Shown: piece by piece, positions 54,801 to 64,000 of the stretch
Position numbering within the stretch: position 1 is the stretch's first letter
Layout of the letters: each line of letters opens with the position of its first letter
Assembly: GCA_964036155.1 (NCBI GenBank)
Contig: OZ038422.1
Location: forward strand, 46,213,201 to 46,277,200
DNA: 64,000 nt
From: Diploscapter coronatus
Lineage: Eukaryota > Nematoda > Chromadorea > Rhabditida > Rhabditidae
Direction of reading: 5' to 3'
Notes under the pieces: model-generated
What the model saw: the letters and a program-made list of their open reading frames with translations, nothing else
Database searches by the model: none
Told to the model about the DNA's origin: nothing
Position numbers and translations under genes: made by a program

Positions 54801-57227
54801 AATTTTATATCTATAGCCTTGAATTTTCAAACATTTCCTCCATTTGTGGTGGAGTAATAACGTAAATTTTACTCCTGCGACTACTTCTCCCTATATATTT
54901 TTAGTCTGACTCAAATGCTCTCTAGGTCCGTTTTCGATACTACCTTCATCCTGTCGATCATGGAGTTCTGTGCGTCCTTGTTGATGGAATAGGCAGCGTG
55001 CATGGTGGAAGGACTCAGACTAACGCAGGGCTTGTGGAGGTTAGAGGTGTCAGCCAAATACGCGTCGTTCTGGTTAGCGCTAAATAAGTGACAACTCAAC
55101 TCACGATCTTAAATTCGACTTCAGATAGTCTATCTTATTCTATGTTAAATTAATTGACGCCTTTATTTGACAGATGACGAAATGCACTTTCTATATTACT
55201 TTTGCTCCACTACTCTTTCCTTAACAACTATTTAATTTTCTCATTGGCGTACTTCATCAAATTCATCATTTACAAATTCCCAGAAGAAATGCATAAATTG
55301 CCATTATCAAACTCACTGGTAAACGTTGGAGAGGATGACGAGAGCAAGTGGATCATCGATGACCGCGGTCTTTGGGTCGTTCATGGGAATAGCCGAACAG
55401 AGCGTGCTGGCCTTGGCGTTCTTCTCAGCGACCATCACGTCTCCAAATCGGGTTTTGCCATAAAGCAGAGGGTTGTAGAGAGTCGAGAACAGATAGGATC
55501 CATTGGCTGAAATCGATGCGTATCTTGAAGTGAACGATTCGTTTGATGAAACTTCTTTCGTGCTGCGTGCTGATAAATATGAAGACCACTATTTAAGCAA
55601 ATTTTAATAGGGATTTTATTCTTACTAACCGCTTCTGTCCGAATTGTATAGACTGCCCTTGTTTCCAACCCAAAACGGTCCATCGTCCGTGAAAAAGCCT
55701 GAGCATTTTCATTCAATTTGGCTGAACTTTTACCGTTTCAGATGCAGTTTTCAGTTTTGAAATTGAACATAGCACCAATTGCAGATTTTTCATCTACAAC
55801 CAGCACATGGTTGCGGTTTTTGCTTACCGACAATCCATCTGGCGTCGTTTTGTTTGACGACGTGCAGAGAGAATTGCTTTTTGCCACACTCCTTAACAGC
55901 CTCGTCGTAGATACCTTTGGCCTGACTTGTGAAGTAGCACATCCGATAGATCTGAGTCGAGTAGGGCGGGCAGATGTAAGGAGAAACTGGAATTTTGAAA
56001 ATTAGCATACAACCAAAGGTGAGGGTGGTTAGAAATGTCTTCTTATTTGACAAAACTGATATCCCGATCAACATAATATTCATTTTCTGACTATGAAAGT
56101 ATGCGCTAATAGAGCAAAAATGTTCAGTATTATCAGCTTTGAATTATTGATTCTTTATCATTTTACGTGAGTTTGTGAACTAGCGAATGAAATTTCAGTT
56201 CGTGAAGTTCCACAACATTCGATGTTTCAACTTCCTTCAGACATACCGAAGCTGCACTTGGTCGGATATCCAGCCGTGGAGTCGATGATCTGAGTGTATG
56301 GGACGAGCTGTTTGCAAAGTCTTTTCGCTTCTCTTGCGTCTGTACCCGTGTTGAAGTAGAACTTCGCGTCCTTGCATTCGTCCTTGTCCTGGAAGGGAGA
56401 ATCATTATACCACATTTAATGACTACTTCTTGCATAAGACACCCATTACATCGTAAAAAATTCATCATTTATTCTCAGAAAATCAGTACCATTCTCAGAA
56501 AGTTGTAGTTGAATATCTGTGGTCGGGTCCACGAACAAATGGGAAGGCTCTCAGTGAGTTTTTCTTTCAAATTTATGGAGGTTCAACTGAAAGAGTTCCC
56601 ATTCAAGCTATCTGAAACCGGCATTTCATCATAGATAGTTATTTTATGACGGAGGTTGGAGCCTACAGTTAGGGATACTCCAGAGGTTAGAGTAGGGAGA
56701 AATAGCGTGAGGAAAACAATCTCCGTCCCCCGTCATATAGATGCTGCCGACATCATGACACGCGAGACATAGGAAGGCTAGTGTAGGAGGGATGGTAGGC
56801 TGTGACGTTTTTGCACAATATTTCATGTGTATGTGCGCGTAAAGATGCCATGTGGTTTCCAAATTTCTCCCCAATGGTTCGTGGACCCGGACGCCAGATG
56901 TCGATTTGACTCGCCTCGGTGTTAATGACCGTGCCGTCGTGGGCCGTGCAGAAGGTAGTCATCGATTCGTCCCACGCCAAACCGACTGCTGCCAGTGCCG
57001 CTGCAGCCAATAGAAGCTTTCCGAGCGAAAATATCTGCAAAAACTCATGACCTTCTTCGCAAGTCTTTTCTTCTTCTTGAAGTTTCGCTTTTCTTTCGAA
57101 AGTTTTCAAAAGTTGTGATTTTTTTTCCAATTTTTGACAAGGGTTTGGCACTTTTTTCATTATTTTTTAAAAATCTTTTCTGGACACTTTTCGCTTCTTG
57201 GTTCGGCTTTTCTTCGGAGCTTACCAT
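51732..57227 (-). CDS. Secreted C-type lectin-like and von Willebrand A domain protein
   Basis: Nematode CLEC-type secreted protein, probably extracellular recognition or adhesion (inferred). The ATG at 57227 is followed at once by a donor (ATG|GTAAGC); joining to 57034 gives signal peptide MIFSLGKLLLAAAALAAVG. Lectin-like regions: DKDECKDAKFYFNTGTDARE with CKQLVPYTQI, then PYICPPYSTQIYRMCYF, DEAVKECGKKQFSLHVVKQ, and GFFTDDGPFWVGNKGSLY. A Cys-spaced middle follows (GRFNPSGKLDQHKMDPGLW, APNYPASACADGIRHRIV). The VWA domain has the metal site DRSGS in VELVVDRSGSLGDNCQDI, then MGVTFFGYR, LLFLVTDGEPGSDG and MYGIGIGKSLRVDQMQI. It ends NGIMEEVCDKVNE with TAG at 51732-51734. Junctions between 57034 and about 56490 are unresolved. 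No membrane anchor was seen at the C-terminus. Confidence 0.75.
56645..56738 (-). mobile_element. MITE copy, ATGACG family, reversed, in a lectin intron
   Basis: Ends are TATGACGGAGG and CCCCCGTCATA. Between them, in reverse orientation, is the family core: CAGTTAGGGAT and GTAGGGAGAAATAGCGTGAG. It lies in the 5' part of the lectin gene, between the signal-peptide exon and the first lectin exons, which hampers exon assignment there. Confidence 0.6.
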
Positions 57228-57566
57228 TTCTTCGAATAGAAGACGAAGTAATGACTTGAAAATCTCATTTTTGCAAATTTATAGTCGATTTTGAGAATGG
57301 TAAAATCATAATTTTGTATCGATAAGAATTTGAATTGTCATCTCTTTTCGCTTGAAGCTTCGACTTTCTTTATCTCGCCAAATAGTAGTTCCCTCGATCT
57401 TCCTTTCATACGATAAGCCCTTTCATGCATGCGCTCCGCATTTACGCGTAGCTCTAAATTTCTGCAACGTGTTTGAAATGATGATTTTCTCCATTTTCAT
57501 CGCGATTTTTGAAATTTCTTTGCGATTTTCTCGGAATTTTCATGAATTCGATGTTTCAGACGAAGG
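57228..57566. promoter_or_regulatory. Divergent promoter, lectin gene and proteasome alpha-4
   Basis: 339 bases between head-to-head starts. It contains GCATGCGCTCCGCATTTACG near 57427, GC-richer than its surroundings, and an acceptor GATGTTTCAG ending 7 bases before the proteasome ATG, a likely trans-splice site. Confidence 0.5.
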
Positions 57567-59542
57567 ATGGCTCGTCGTTACGATTCCAAGACGACAATTT
57601 TCTCGCCGGAGGGTCGACTCTATCAGGTGAAAATTAAATTAATTTCTCGGTGCATTATAAAGTTCATTTTTTCTTGTTTTTGTTTATTCTCCAGCAACAG
57701 AATCTGTCATCTATTGTCGCTGTCGTAGAAAACTAGAGAAAACGACCAAGTCTGTCTTAGGAATTGAAATAAATGCGTATTTTTCAGGTTGAGTATGCTA
57801 TGGAAGCGATCAGTCACGCAGGCACGTGCCTGGGCATTATGGCCGACGACGGCGTGCTCCTCGCTGCCGAGAAGAGGAACGTCCACAAGTTGCTCGATGA
57901 TTCGGTCAGCATTTTTGTTTTTCGAAATTTGGGAAGAATTAAATTTCTGTCACTTGAAAAATCGAGGAATTCTCGTTTCTTCTAAAATATTTCATTACAA
58001 TTGGTTTTCAGTTTTTTTTCTTTAAACTTTCGAAACTTTTGCTTTTGAGGATATTTGCGAAAGGAAAGACTTGGGCTAAGTCTTGAAATACCTTTCTTCA
58101 AATCATTTTTGCTTTTGCATAAAGTGAGTCTTTTGAGGTAAAAGATTCAGGTGCTGAACGAGAAGATCTACCGTCTGTCGAATAACATCTCGTGCACGGT
58201 GGCAGGCATCACTTCCGATGCCAACGTTCTCATCAACCACCTCAGATGGTAGGGCAGTTCTAGTTAGAATAAAAGATTACGGTATCCACGGGTTCAGGTG
58301 GGCAGCCAACTATCGACTTCGTTTCGGCGAGGAAATGCCTGTCGAGCAACTTGTTCAGGTATACTGTTACTTCTGAATTCATCTTTCGATTTCAACGAGA
58401 AATTTTCACTTTTTTAACATTAGCTCGTTTGAAAGAGATAAAGAAGCCTTCCTCAAAAAGTAACTCCATTTTGAAAAGATGTAGATGGGGTGTGCCATTT
58501 AAAAATCACAATCTTTCGAAGAAGGCAAACCTTTTGAAAAATCGAAAGTGTAATTTCGGAAGGCTCATTTTCCTTCAGGAGCTCTGCAATGAGAAGCAGC
58601 GTTTCACGCAGCGCGGAGGCAAGCGTCCATTCGGCGTTTCTCTGCTGTACGCGGGCTGGGACAAGCACTACGGATATCAGCTCTATCAGTCGGACCCGTC
58701 CGGAAACTACACCGGTTGGAAGGCCACCTGCATCGGCAACAATCATGCGGTATTTTTAGTCCTGAAAAATCGATAAAATCCTCGAGTTCAGGCTGCCGTC
58801 TCTCTGCTCAAACAGGAGTACAAGGAGCAAAGCCTGGAAGACGCCAAGAAACTAGCCATCAAGGTAAGAATTTTGGGACAAAATAGCAAAACACGAAACT
58901 AATAAAATCAAAGTTTGTCATCGTCCATTCTTGAAAATGGTTAATTTAGGTTCTGTGGAAAACGTTGGACGTGAAGCTGGCGAGTGAGAAGATCGAAATG
59001 GCCGTGCTCAAGAGGAAGGACGGCAAGACCGTCCTCGAGGAGTTGACTGATAAGGTGATTTTTTGAAAGCTTTATTTTAGCGATTTTTTTTTTTTTCGAA
59101 AAATGCACGGCCTCATGAACTCGATGCTTTCGTAGTGTCCTGTGATTACATCCAAGAAATAAATACCTGCGAAAATGGAGAGAAAATAATCATCGTTCAA
59201 AATGCGAACTAATGAAAACGAGGAATTATCCCGCTTAGTTGTCAACATCTGCGCGATTGCACAGAGATGCACAGCGTCGCAGCAAGATCGCAGATGGGCG
59301 AGGCTAAAACCTAATCATAAAGAACATAAGGCCATGAATGTAAATATCAGTAGAGTTTTTTTTTTTTTTCTCGAAATGTCCAGGTTCAATATCTTGTAAA
59401 ATTTTACTAGAAAAAGTTTCTTTACGAGAATTAATTTTTTTTTTTTTTCGAATTTCTAAATATCAATATTCAGGAGCTGGAAACCCTGATCGCTGAGCAC
59501 GAGAAGAAGGAGAAGGAGGCTGAAACGATGGCTGAGAAGTGA
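57567..59542 (+). CDS. pas-3: 20S proteasome subunit alpha type-4
   Basis: Outer-ring alpha subunit of the 20S proteasome; non-catalytic, gates entry. Exons: 57567-57626, 57788-57904, 58151-58248, 58298-58358, 58579-58749, 58792-58863, 58950-59054, 59474-59542, summing to 753 bases and 250 residues, the usual length. It starts [20 protein letters not shown] then [17 protein letters not shown], the alpha-subunit signature. It continues [50 protein letters not shown] and ends [12 protein letters not shown]. It matches PSMA4 over its length. The start is supported by the alpha signature and a nearby acceptor. AATAAA appears at about 59755. USE1 begins 394 bases downstream on the same strand. Confidence 0.97.
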
Positions 59543-59936
59543 GGAAAAAGGCAGATTCCCCGTTTCCAGTTTTGCATTCGACGTATTAGATCGGTCTGCA
59601 AGTCGTTTGTCTATTTATCTCGTTCTCTTCAAAATTCACCTTTTTGCAGGATATTTTCTTTTCGTTTGTTAACTTATTCCAATCATTTTTCGTGTTTTAT
59701 CTCGAATTTTCTTCCCCTTTTTATTGCGACGCCGGTGTACTTGGTGTGTTTACGAATAAAGATTATCAGGTTTTAAAAATTTTCTATTTGAAAATTGAAT
59801 TTTGGATTTTCAGCTTATGCCTACCTGAAAAGATTATTCTTTTATCTTTGATAAAGAAAATGAAGAGTTTCATCTAAATCATTCACTTTCCGTAATGCAA
59901 AGTCTAGGACGTTCTTTGAATTGATTTTTATCCAGA

Positions 59937-61817
59937 ATGCCGACCCCATCGGATCAGACCGAATTAGCATTTCTCCGCCTGCTCGAAAGAACCAAGAAAT
60001 TATGTGACAATGTGGAGACGAACGCGCACAAAATACAGGCAGCTGCGGGTCAATTGGAAGTGCTTCTCAACAAAATGCACGAATTGAATAAGTGAGTTTA
60101 CGTTTTTAGGATTTCAAGGAAATTTTTTATATTCTCATTTTTTAACGATCAATGAATTTTATGGGGCCTTGGCCAGACTACTAAAAAACCCGCACCCGCG
60201 GGGCGAGTCCAAAAATTTGGCAAACTTGAAAAGTCGGATCTTGACGAGTTTTTCTTGAAAAATATGATTTTGCAGAGCCGAAAGCAACGAACTCGTACAG
60301 TACACCAGAGAGCTCAACCAACTCCGAATCATTAGCCAAGTCGCTATGCAGGTATTGTGCAACAATTTATTATTTTGGCTCTAATAAAATGGTCCCTCTG
60401 CTATTTTTCGGAAGAAAAATTATTTTACTATAGTCACATTTTATTTTTATTCGACTTCATTATTTTTTGTCAGAAATCAGCCGAGAACAAATTGCAACAA
60501 ATCGAGCGAATTCCGAAGTTGTTTCCTTTGCTAAATGGTGGTGGGGGCAAGGAAGTGGAAGAGAACGAGGAAGAAACAGGGGAACAGCTGCAATCGAGCA
60601 ATGAAATCAGACTCAAAAACAAGACCATCTACGAGCAGGAACTCAGAGATGAATTATTCCACAGGACACATCAAGGTTCATTTGTAATATTTCTATTTGA
60701 AAAGAAAAGAAAGATTATGTTGAACGATAATTTCTGTCAATATTTTGCAGAGGAATACAAGAAAGAGTGCTAGAAATTATCGTACAGCCTAATGAAGGCA
60801 AGAATGACAAAAAACGAGTATTTTTCGGCTCGTAGAAAAAGACACCGGCTTTTTTCTTTTCTTCTCTTGCTTTCTCATACTATTTCTTAGAAAACCCGGT
60901 GTCTTTTTCTAATCGGTGTCCCGGTGTCTTTTTCTATGAGCCGTATTTTTCCTTGAAAATGTATGCTTCGTAAAATATATTATTTTCACTCTAGCCATTT
61001 GCTAGTGAAAATAACTGTTCCATTTTTCAGACAAGAAAGAAATCAAACACGACGAGATGCAGGAGCAAATGGCGAATGAGCTGCTGAGTCTGACTCGATC
61101 GCTCAAGGAGAACATGAAAGTCGCCGGCAATGTCATCAAGGATGATAACCAGGTATTTTTTTAGATATTTTATTTTTTAATTATTTATCTTCTTTTTCTA
61201 TTTTAGCGCCTCGTCCGCATGCAGCAACAAGTCGATTCGAATGAAGAGCGATTGTCTGCTGAATCGGGTATTTTTAGCATTTTATTTTAAAAATTAGCAT
61301 ATTATTTTGAGGATTTTTTGCCATTCAGACGTACTATGTTTCAAAATTATTAATTTTTATCTTGACTATTTTACTTTCAGTCCGCCTCGCTCGTCACGCC
61401 TACAAATGCGGTTTCGACTGCATGCTCGTGTTCATCGTCTTCTTCATCTTCGTCTCGTTTATTTGGATGGTTCTCGTCATGAAGATCTTCCCCAAGGTAT
61501 ATCAGATTGCCAATTTACCTATTTTTTTTTTTTGGAAAACTCAAGTTTTCTAACGAAACGGTATTGGTGAAAAACTCGAAACTTCAAAATGGGTGGTCTC
61601 CGAGCCCTCTAAACTTTACGAGACTTCTTTTATCCTTGTAGCTAAGTTAGCTTGTAATTTAAAATTGAAGGAATCCTAGTGTTTTTAAATTATGCTAAAA
61701 TTAAATTCTGAATTACAAATGATATGATAACGATTTGAGAAAGTCTACGCGCCAACAGTCACTCCGCCACCAGTACAGATGCCCCACTCACATGCACATG
61801 GGCATGGGGAACTATAA
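59937..61817 (+). CDS. USE1: USE1-like ER SNARE (p31)
   Basis: Tail-anchored SNARE for Golgi-to-ER retrograde fusion (known for the family). Exons: 59937-60091, 60276-60351, 60474-60675, 61031-61152, 61207-61267, 61381-61496, 61740-61817. It starts MPTPSDQTELAFLRLLERTK one base after a CCAG acceptor. N-terminal coiled region (CDNVETNAHKIQAAAGQLEV); middle acidic linker; SNARE helix ELLSLTRSLKENMKVAGNVI with KDDNQ, then MQQQVDSNEERLSAES. The Asp of KDDNQ sits where family members carry the acidic zero-layer residue. The membrane anchor is CMLVFIVFFIFVSFIWMVL, then KIFPK. The last exon adds an unusual lumenal tail, PTVTPPPVQMPHSHAHGHG and EL. A reading through intron 6 would instead stop soon after KVYQIANL. 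A MITE lies in the intron 60676-61030, where a stop at 60771 also shows that splicing is needed. Confidence 0.88.
60826..60943. mobile_element. MITE with CGGCTC termini in a USE1 intron
   Basis: Left end CGGCTCGTAGAAAAAGACAC; the right end, reverse-complemented, reads CGGCTCATAGAAAAAGACAC; both then continue CGG. Arms are 23 bases with one mismatch. A perfect seven-base duplication TATTTTT flanks it (60819-60825 and 60944-60950). A third internal copy of CCGGTGTCTTTTTCT lies just before the right arm. It is non-coding. Confidence 0.82.
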
Positions 61818-63120
61818 TGGTTCGAATTTCTTATTTATCAGGGATGGAATGTCAATTTTTTTTTTTTAATTTTATCCACATTTTTGTCTTTCATTAGATG
61901 CATAGATTAAAAACTTGTTTAAAATTGGAAATAATGATTTGAAAAGGGGTTTTATCAACTTTATCTGAAGTGATTATGTTTAATTCCTTGAAATTTCAAA
62001 AATCATGAGGCAATTTTATCGTTCATAATGCCTGACAAGGGAAGTGCACAGGTAGGAAATCACAAATCTTGACGAAATTTTTTCAAATAGGGATTGTCAA
62101 TAACTGAGATGACGATGGTGAAGTCAGAGAGTGCTAAATGGGAACTTGGAAACTGGAAACCAATGAAAATCGTCAACTCTTCACTGGTATTCATAAATTT
62201 GCAAAATTAACTTACATTTTTAAAAGCGATTCTGCTCATTTCTCATACAAAATACGAGTGAAAAACGGCTTAAATTCTCTGATTCCAGATTTCTATTCAG
62301 CCTTTTTTGAGTTCACTATCGTTATTCCCGTCATCAAAAACTCCTGTTTGGAAAGTTTTGTCGAGATTTGCGATTTTCTATGTGCACTTCCCTTGTGAGA
62401 AACTGCATTTTAGTGTGATTTAAATCTGTGATACACAAAATTATGTTCTTAATGAAGCGAAACTAAATAATAAACGGTGCTATTCTAAATCAACATCAGA
62501 GATGAACAAGAATCTATCCACTGACACTTTCAAAATAGCTATTTCGCATGCCAATTCGTTATTTCCACCAGACTTTCGTACTTGCACACTTTTAGAATAT
62601 CAGCCAGTTTTCATTTTGCATCTTTCAGCATTAGAAGGAGAATTCCCCTTTTATCTGTGGCTTTTCCTCAATTAGCCTTCTAAGCTATTGTGTTGCGCCC
62701 CGTTGCTTTTTTAGAGCTTTGTCTCGATTGCCCGTTTTCGTCCCTCCAAAAGTTTTCCCGGTTCGAAATGGCGTTTTCCGAGATTCTGCGATTTACCCCT
62801 TGGAACACTCTAGCAAACTCCATTTTTCATTTTTCGTAAAATTTTTTCAAAGGTGAAATTCAATTATTCCTTCATGTGAGGTAGTTTTGGAGAATTTTGA
62901 GGAAGGTAAAGGTTGATGAAGAACGAAAGTGAGTGCTCAATCTACCGTGATGTGCATTTTGTTTCAGAGTTCTAGTCAGTCAAGTCTAGTCGAAAAAGAT
63001 AGGAGAAGAGAATATGGAGTAGTAAAAGCAAATACCTCGTGGACATCGATTTATTTTTTGCTGAAATTTTTATATTTTCGTATCTTTTTTTTTTTTTTTT
63101 CAAAAGCTCTAATTTATGTT
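61818..63120. other. Spacer between USE1 and the ligand-gated channel
   Basis: 1.3 kb of AT-rich DNA. No exon, RNA gene or repeat was recognised. The last few hundred bases should hold the channel promoter; a T-run and CAAAAG about 15 bases before the ATG could be an acceptor. Confidence 0.35.
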
Positions 63121-64000
63121 ATGGAGTTTTCTGATTCAGATAATCTGAGTGATATCAATGCCCTATCATCGTTCGTTCTCATGCTGGCTGTGCTCTACTC
63201 GGTTATCCTCGAATTAGCCACATCCCCGACGAGTCAGGTTCTGCACGAAAAGAATCATTTCAGGGATCGATATACGGAGGAGCAGAAGTAAGTTTTGCAC
63301 TATTAACTAATTGTTTCATATTCAAGAGAATTTTGTTGATTTAGTTCCATAAAAGTTACCGTAAAAAACATAACGTCGGCCAAAACTTGCTTTTCCTCGG
63401 CGCTCTTTCAGATATTGTAACCATTTCATTATGAGAATGGTTGAAATATGTATTTCTGAAACTTCTTCATCAATTGAGTTTCGAAAAGTTACCATAAAAA
63501 GTATAAAGTCAGTTCAAGAGCAATTCCAGTTGTATACTGCTCGAGTGCTCCTTTAGATTTTTGCCTATTTTTTTTTTCCGATTCCCACTTCCGTCATTCA
63601 ACTTTACATCTTTGTATGCACTTTTGTTCAGCCGAATTAATTGCGCAAAACCATGAAAACAATGGAGAACGGAAAGACGCGGAGTTTTGAATGCGAATAT
63701 AAAACACCGAAACAAAATTTTATATTCTTTTTTAGCTAAAAATTTTTTTCTGCAAACATTTGTACAATTTCGAAACGCGCAATTTTATATTTTCCTGCAA
63801 AATAGAACAAAAATCTATCGTTGAATAGAAGTTTTTTTTCTGGTGAATTTGATGCAGAATTTTTGTGAAATGATAAAAATGAAAAATGCGATACAAACTT
63901 GTTTTATCTAAAATTTTAATTTTCAGACTACTAGATTACATCCTCTTCAACTACGAGAAGGCAGTCCGCCCTGTCAAAAATTCCTCGAGCACAGTCGTCG
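63121..64000 (+). CDS. Cys-loop ligand-gated ion channel subunit, N-terminus (cut by window end)
   Basis: Two exons are visible: 63121-63287 and 63927 to the window end, joined in phase (AA|A). The product starts MEFSDSDNLSDINALSSFVL, with hydrophobic segment MLAVLYSVILELA as a likely signal peptide. The mature start reads KLLDYILFNYEKAVRPVKN, the first helix and RPV motif of nicotinic-receptor-type subunits. The Cys-loop and pore lie outside, so ligand and paralogue cannot be named. The ATG could be further upstream if an earlier exon exists, since 15 residues before the hydrophobic core is long but acceptable. Confidence 0.75.

Overview
The window reads as nuclear DNA of a nematode, probably a rhabditid-type or related free-living or parasitic roundworm; I cannot name the species. 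Genes are cut by many short GT-AG introns, many of them 45-150 bases, with T-rich ends and TTTTCAG-type acceptors. Most start codons sit 0-10 bases after a splice-acceptor-like sequence, as expected if mRNAs receive a trans-spliced leader. Gene content is ordinary metazoan housekeeping plus nematode-style surface proteins. No rRNA, tRNA, CRISPR array, viral gene or bacterial operon was recognised. Exon ends come from reading splice signals against protein families, without transcripts.

Left part (1-20.4 kb): the 3' part of a SON-like splicing cofactor (+) converges on cytosolic arginyl-tRNA synthetase (-). Upstream of that, on the same strand, lie MSH2 (mismatch repair) and an EB1 microtubule plus-end protein. 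One MSH2 intron holds a 2-kb foldback element built from repeated units of about 335 bases. From a 0.7-kb divergent promoter next to EB1, a condensin subunit G gene runs rightward (21.1-27.1 kb). It has an unusually long basic N-terminal region with five Aurora-type phosphosite repeats and an early C-terminal stop, closely followed by two small transposon-like elements.

Middle part (28.8-57.2 kb): a transmembrane laminin-G/neurexin-like receptor gene (-) is followed by about 18 kb almost without coding signal. Much of this stretch is purine-rich on the + strand, so it looks like pyrimidine-rich intron if transcribed leftward. It holds one small gene candidate (98 or 85 residues) and two clusters of octamer-like and E-box motifs that could be enhancers. 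Beyond it lies a secreted C-type-lectin/VWA gene (-) whose last exon is tandemly duplicated, with a Cys-to-Tyr change in the outer copy.

Right part (57.2-64 kb): a 339-base divergent promoter separates the lectin gene from proteasome subunit alpha-4 (+). This is followed by USE1, an ER SNARE with an odd His/Pro-rich lumenal tail, and by the first two exons of a Cys-loop ligand-gated channel cut by the window end. Condensin, MSH2, EB1 and the proteasome share a cell-division and genome-maintenance theme, but nothing shows that the cluster is a functional unit. Short inverted-repeat elements of at least four kinds are scattered through introns and spacers and are the main novelty here.
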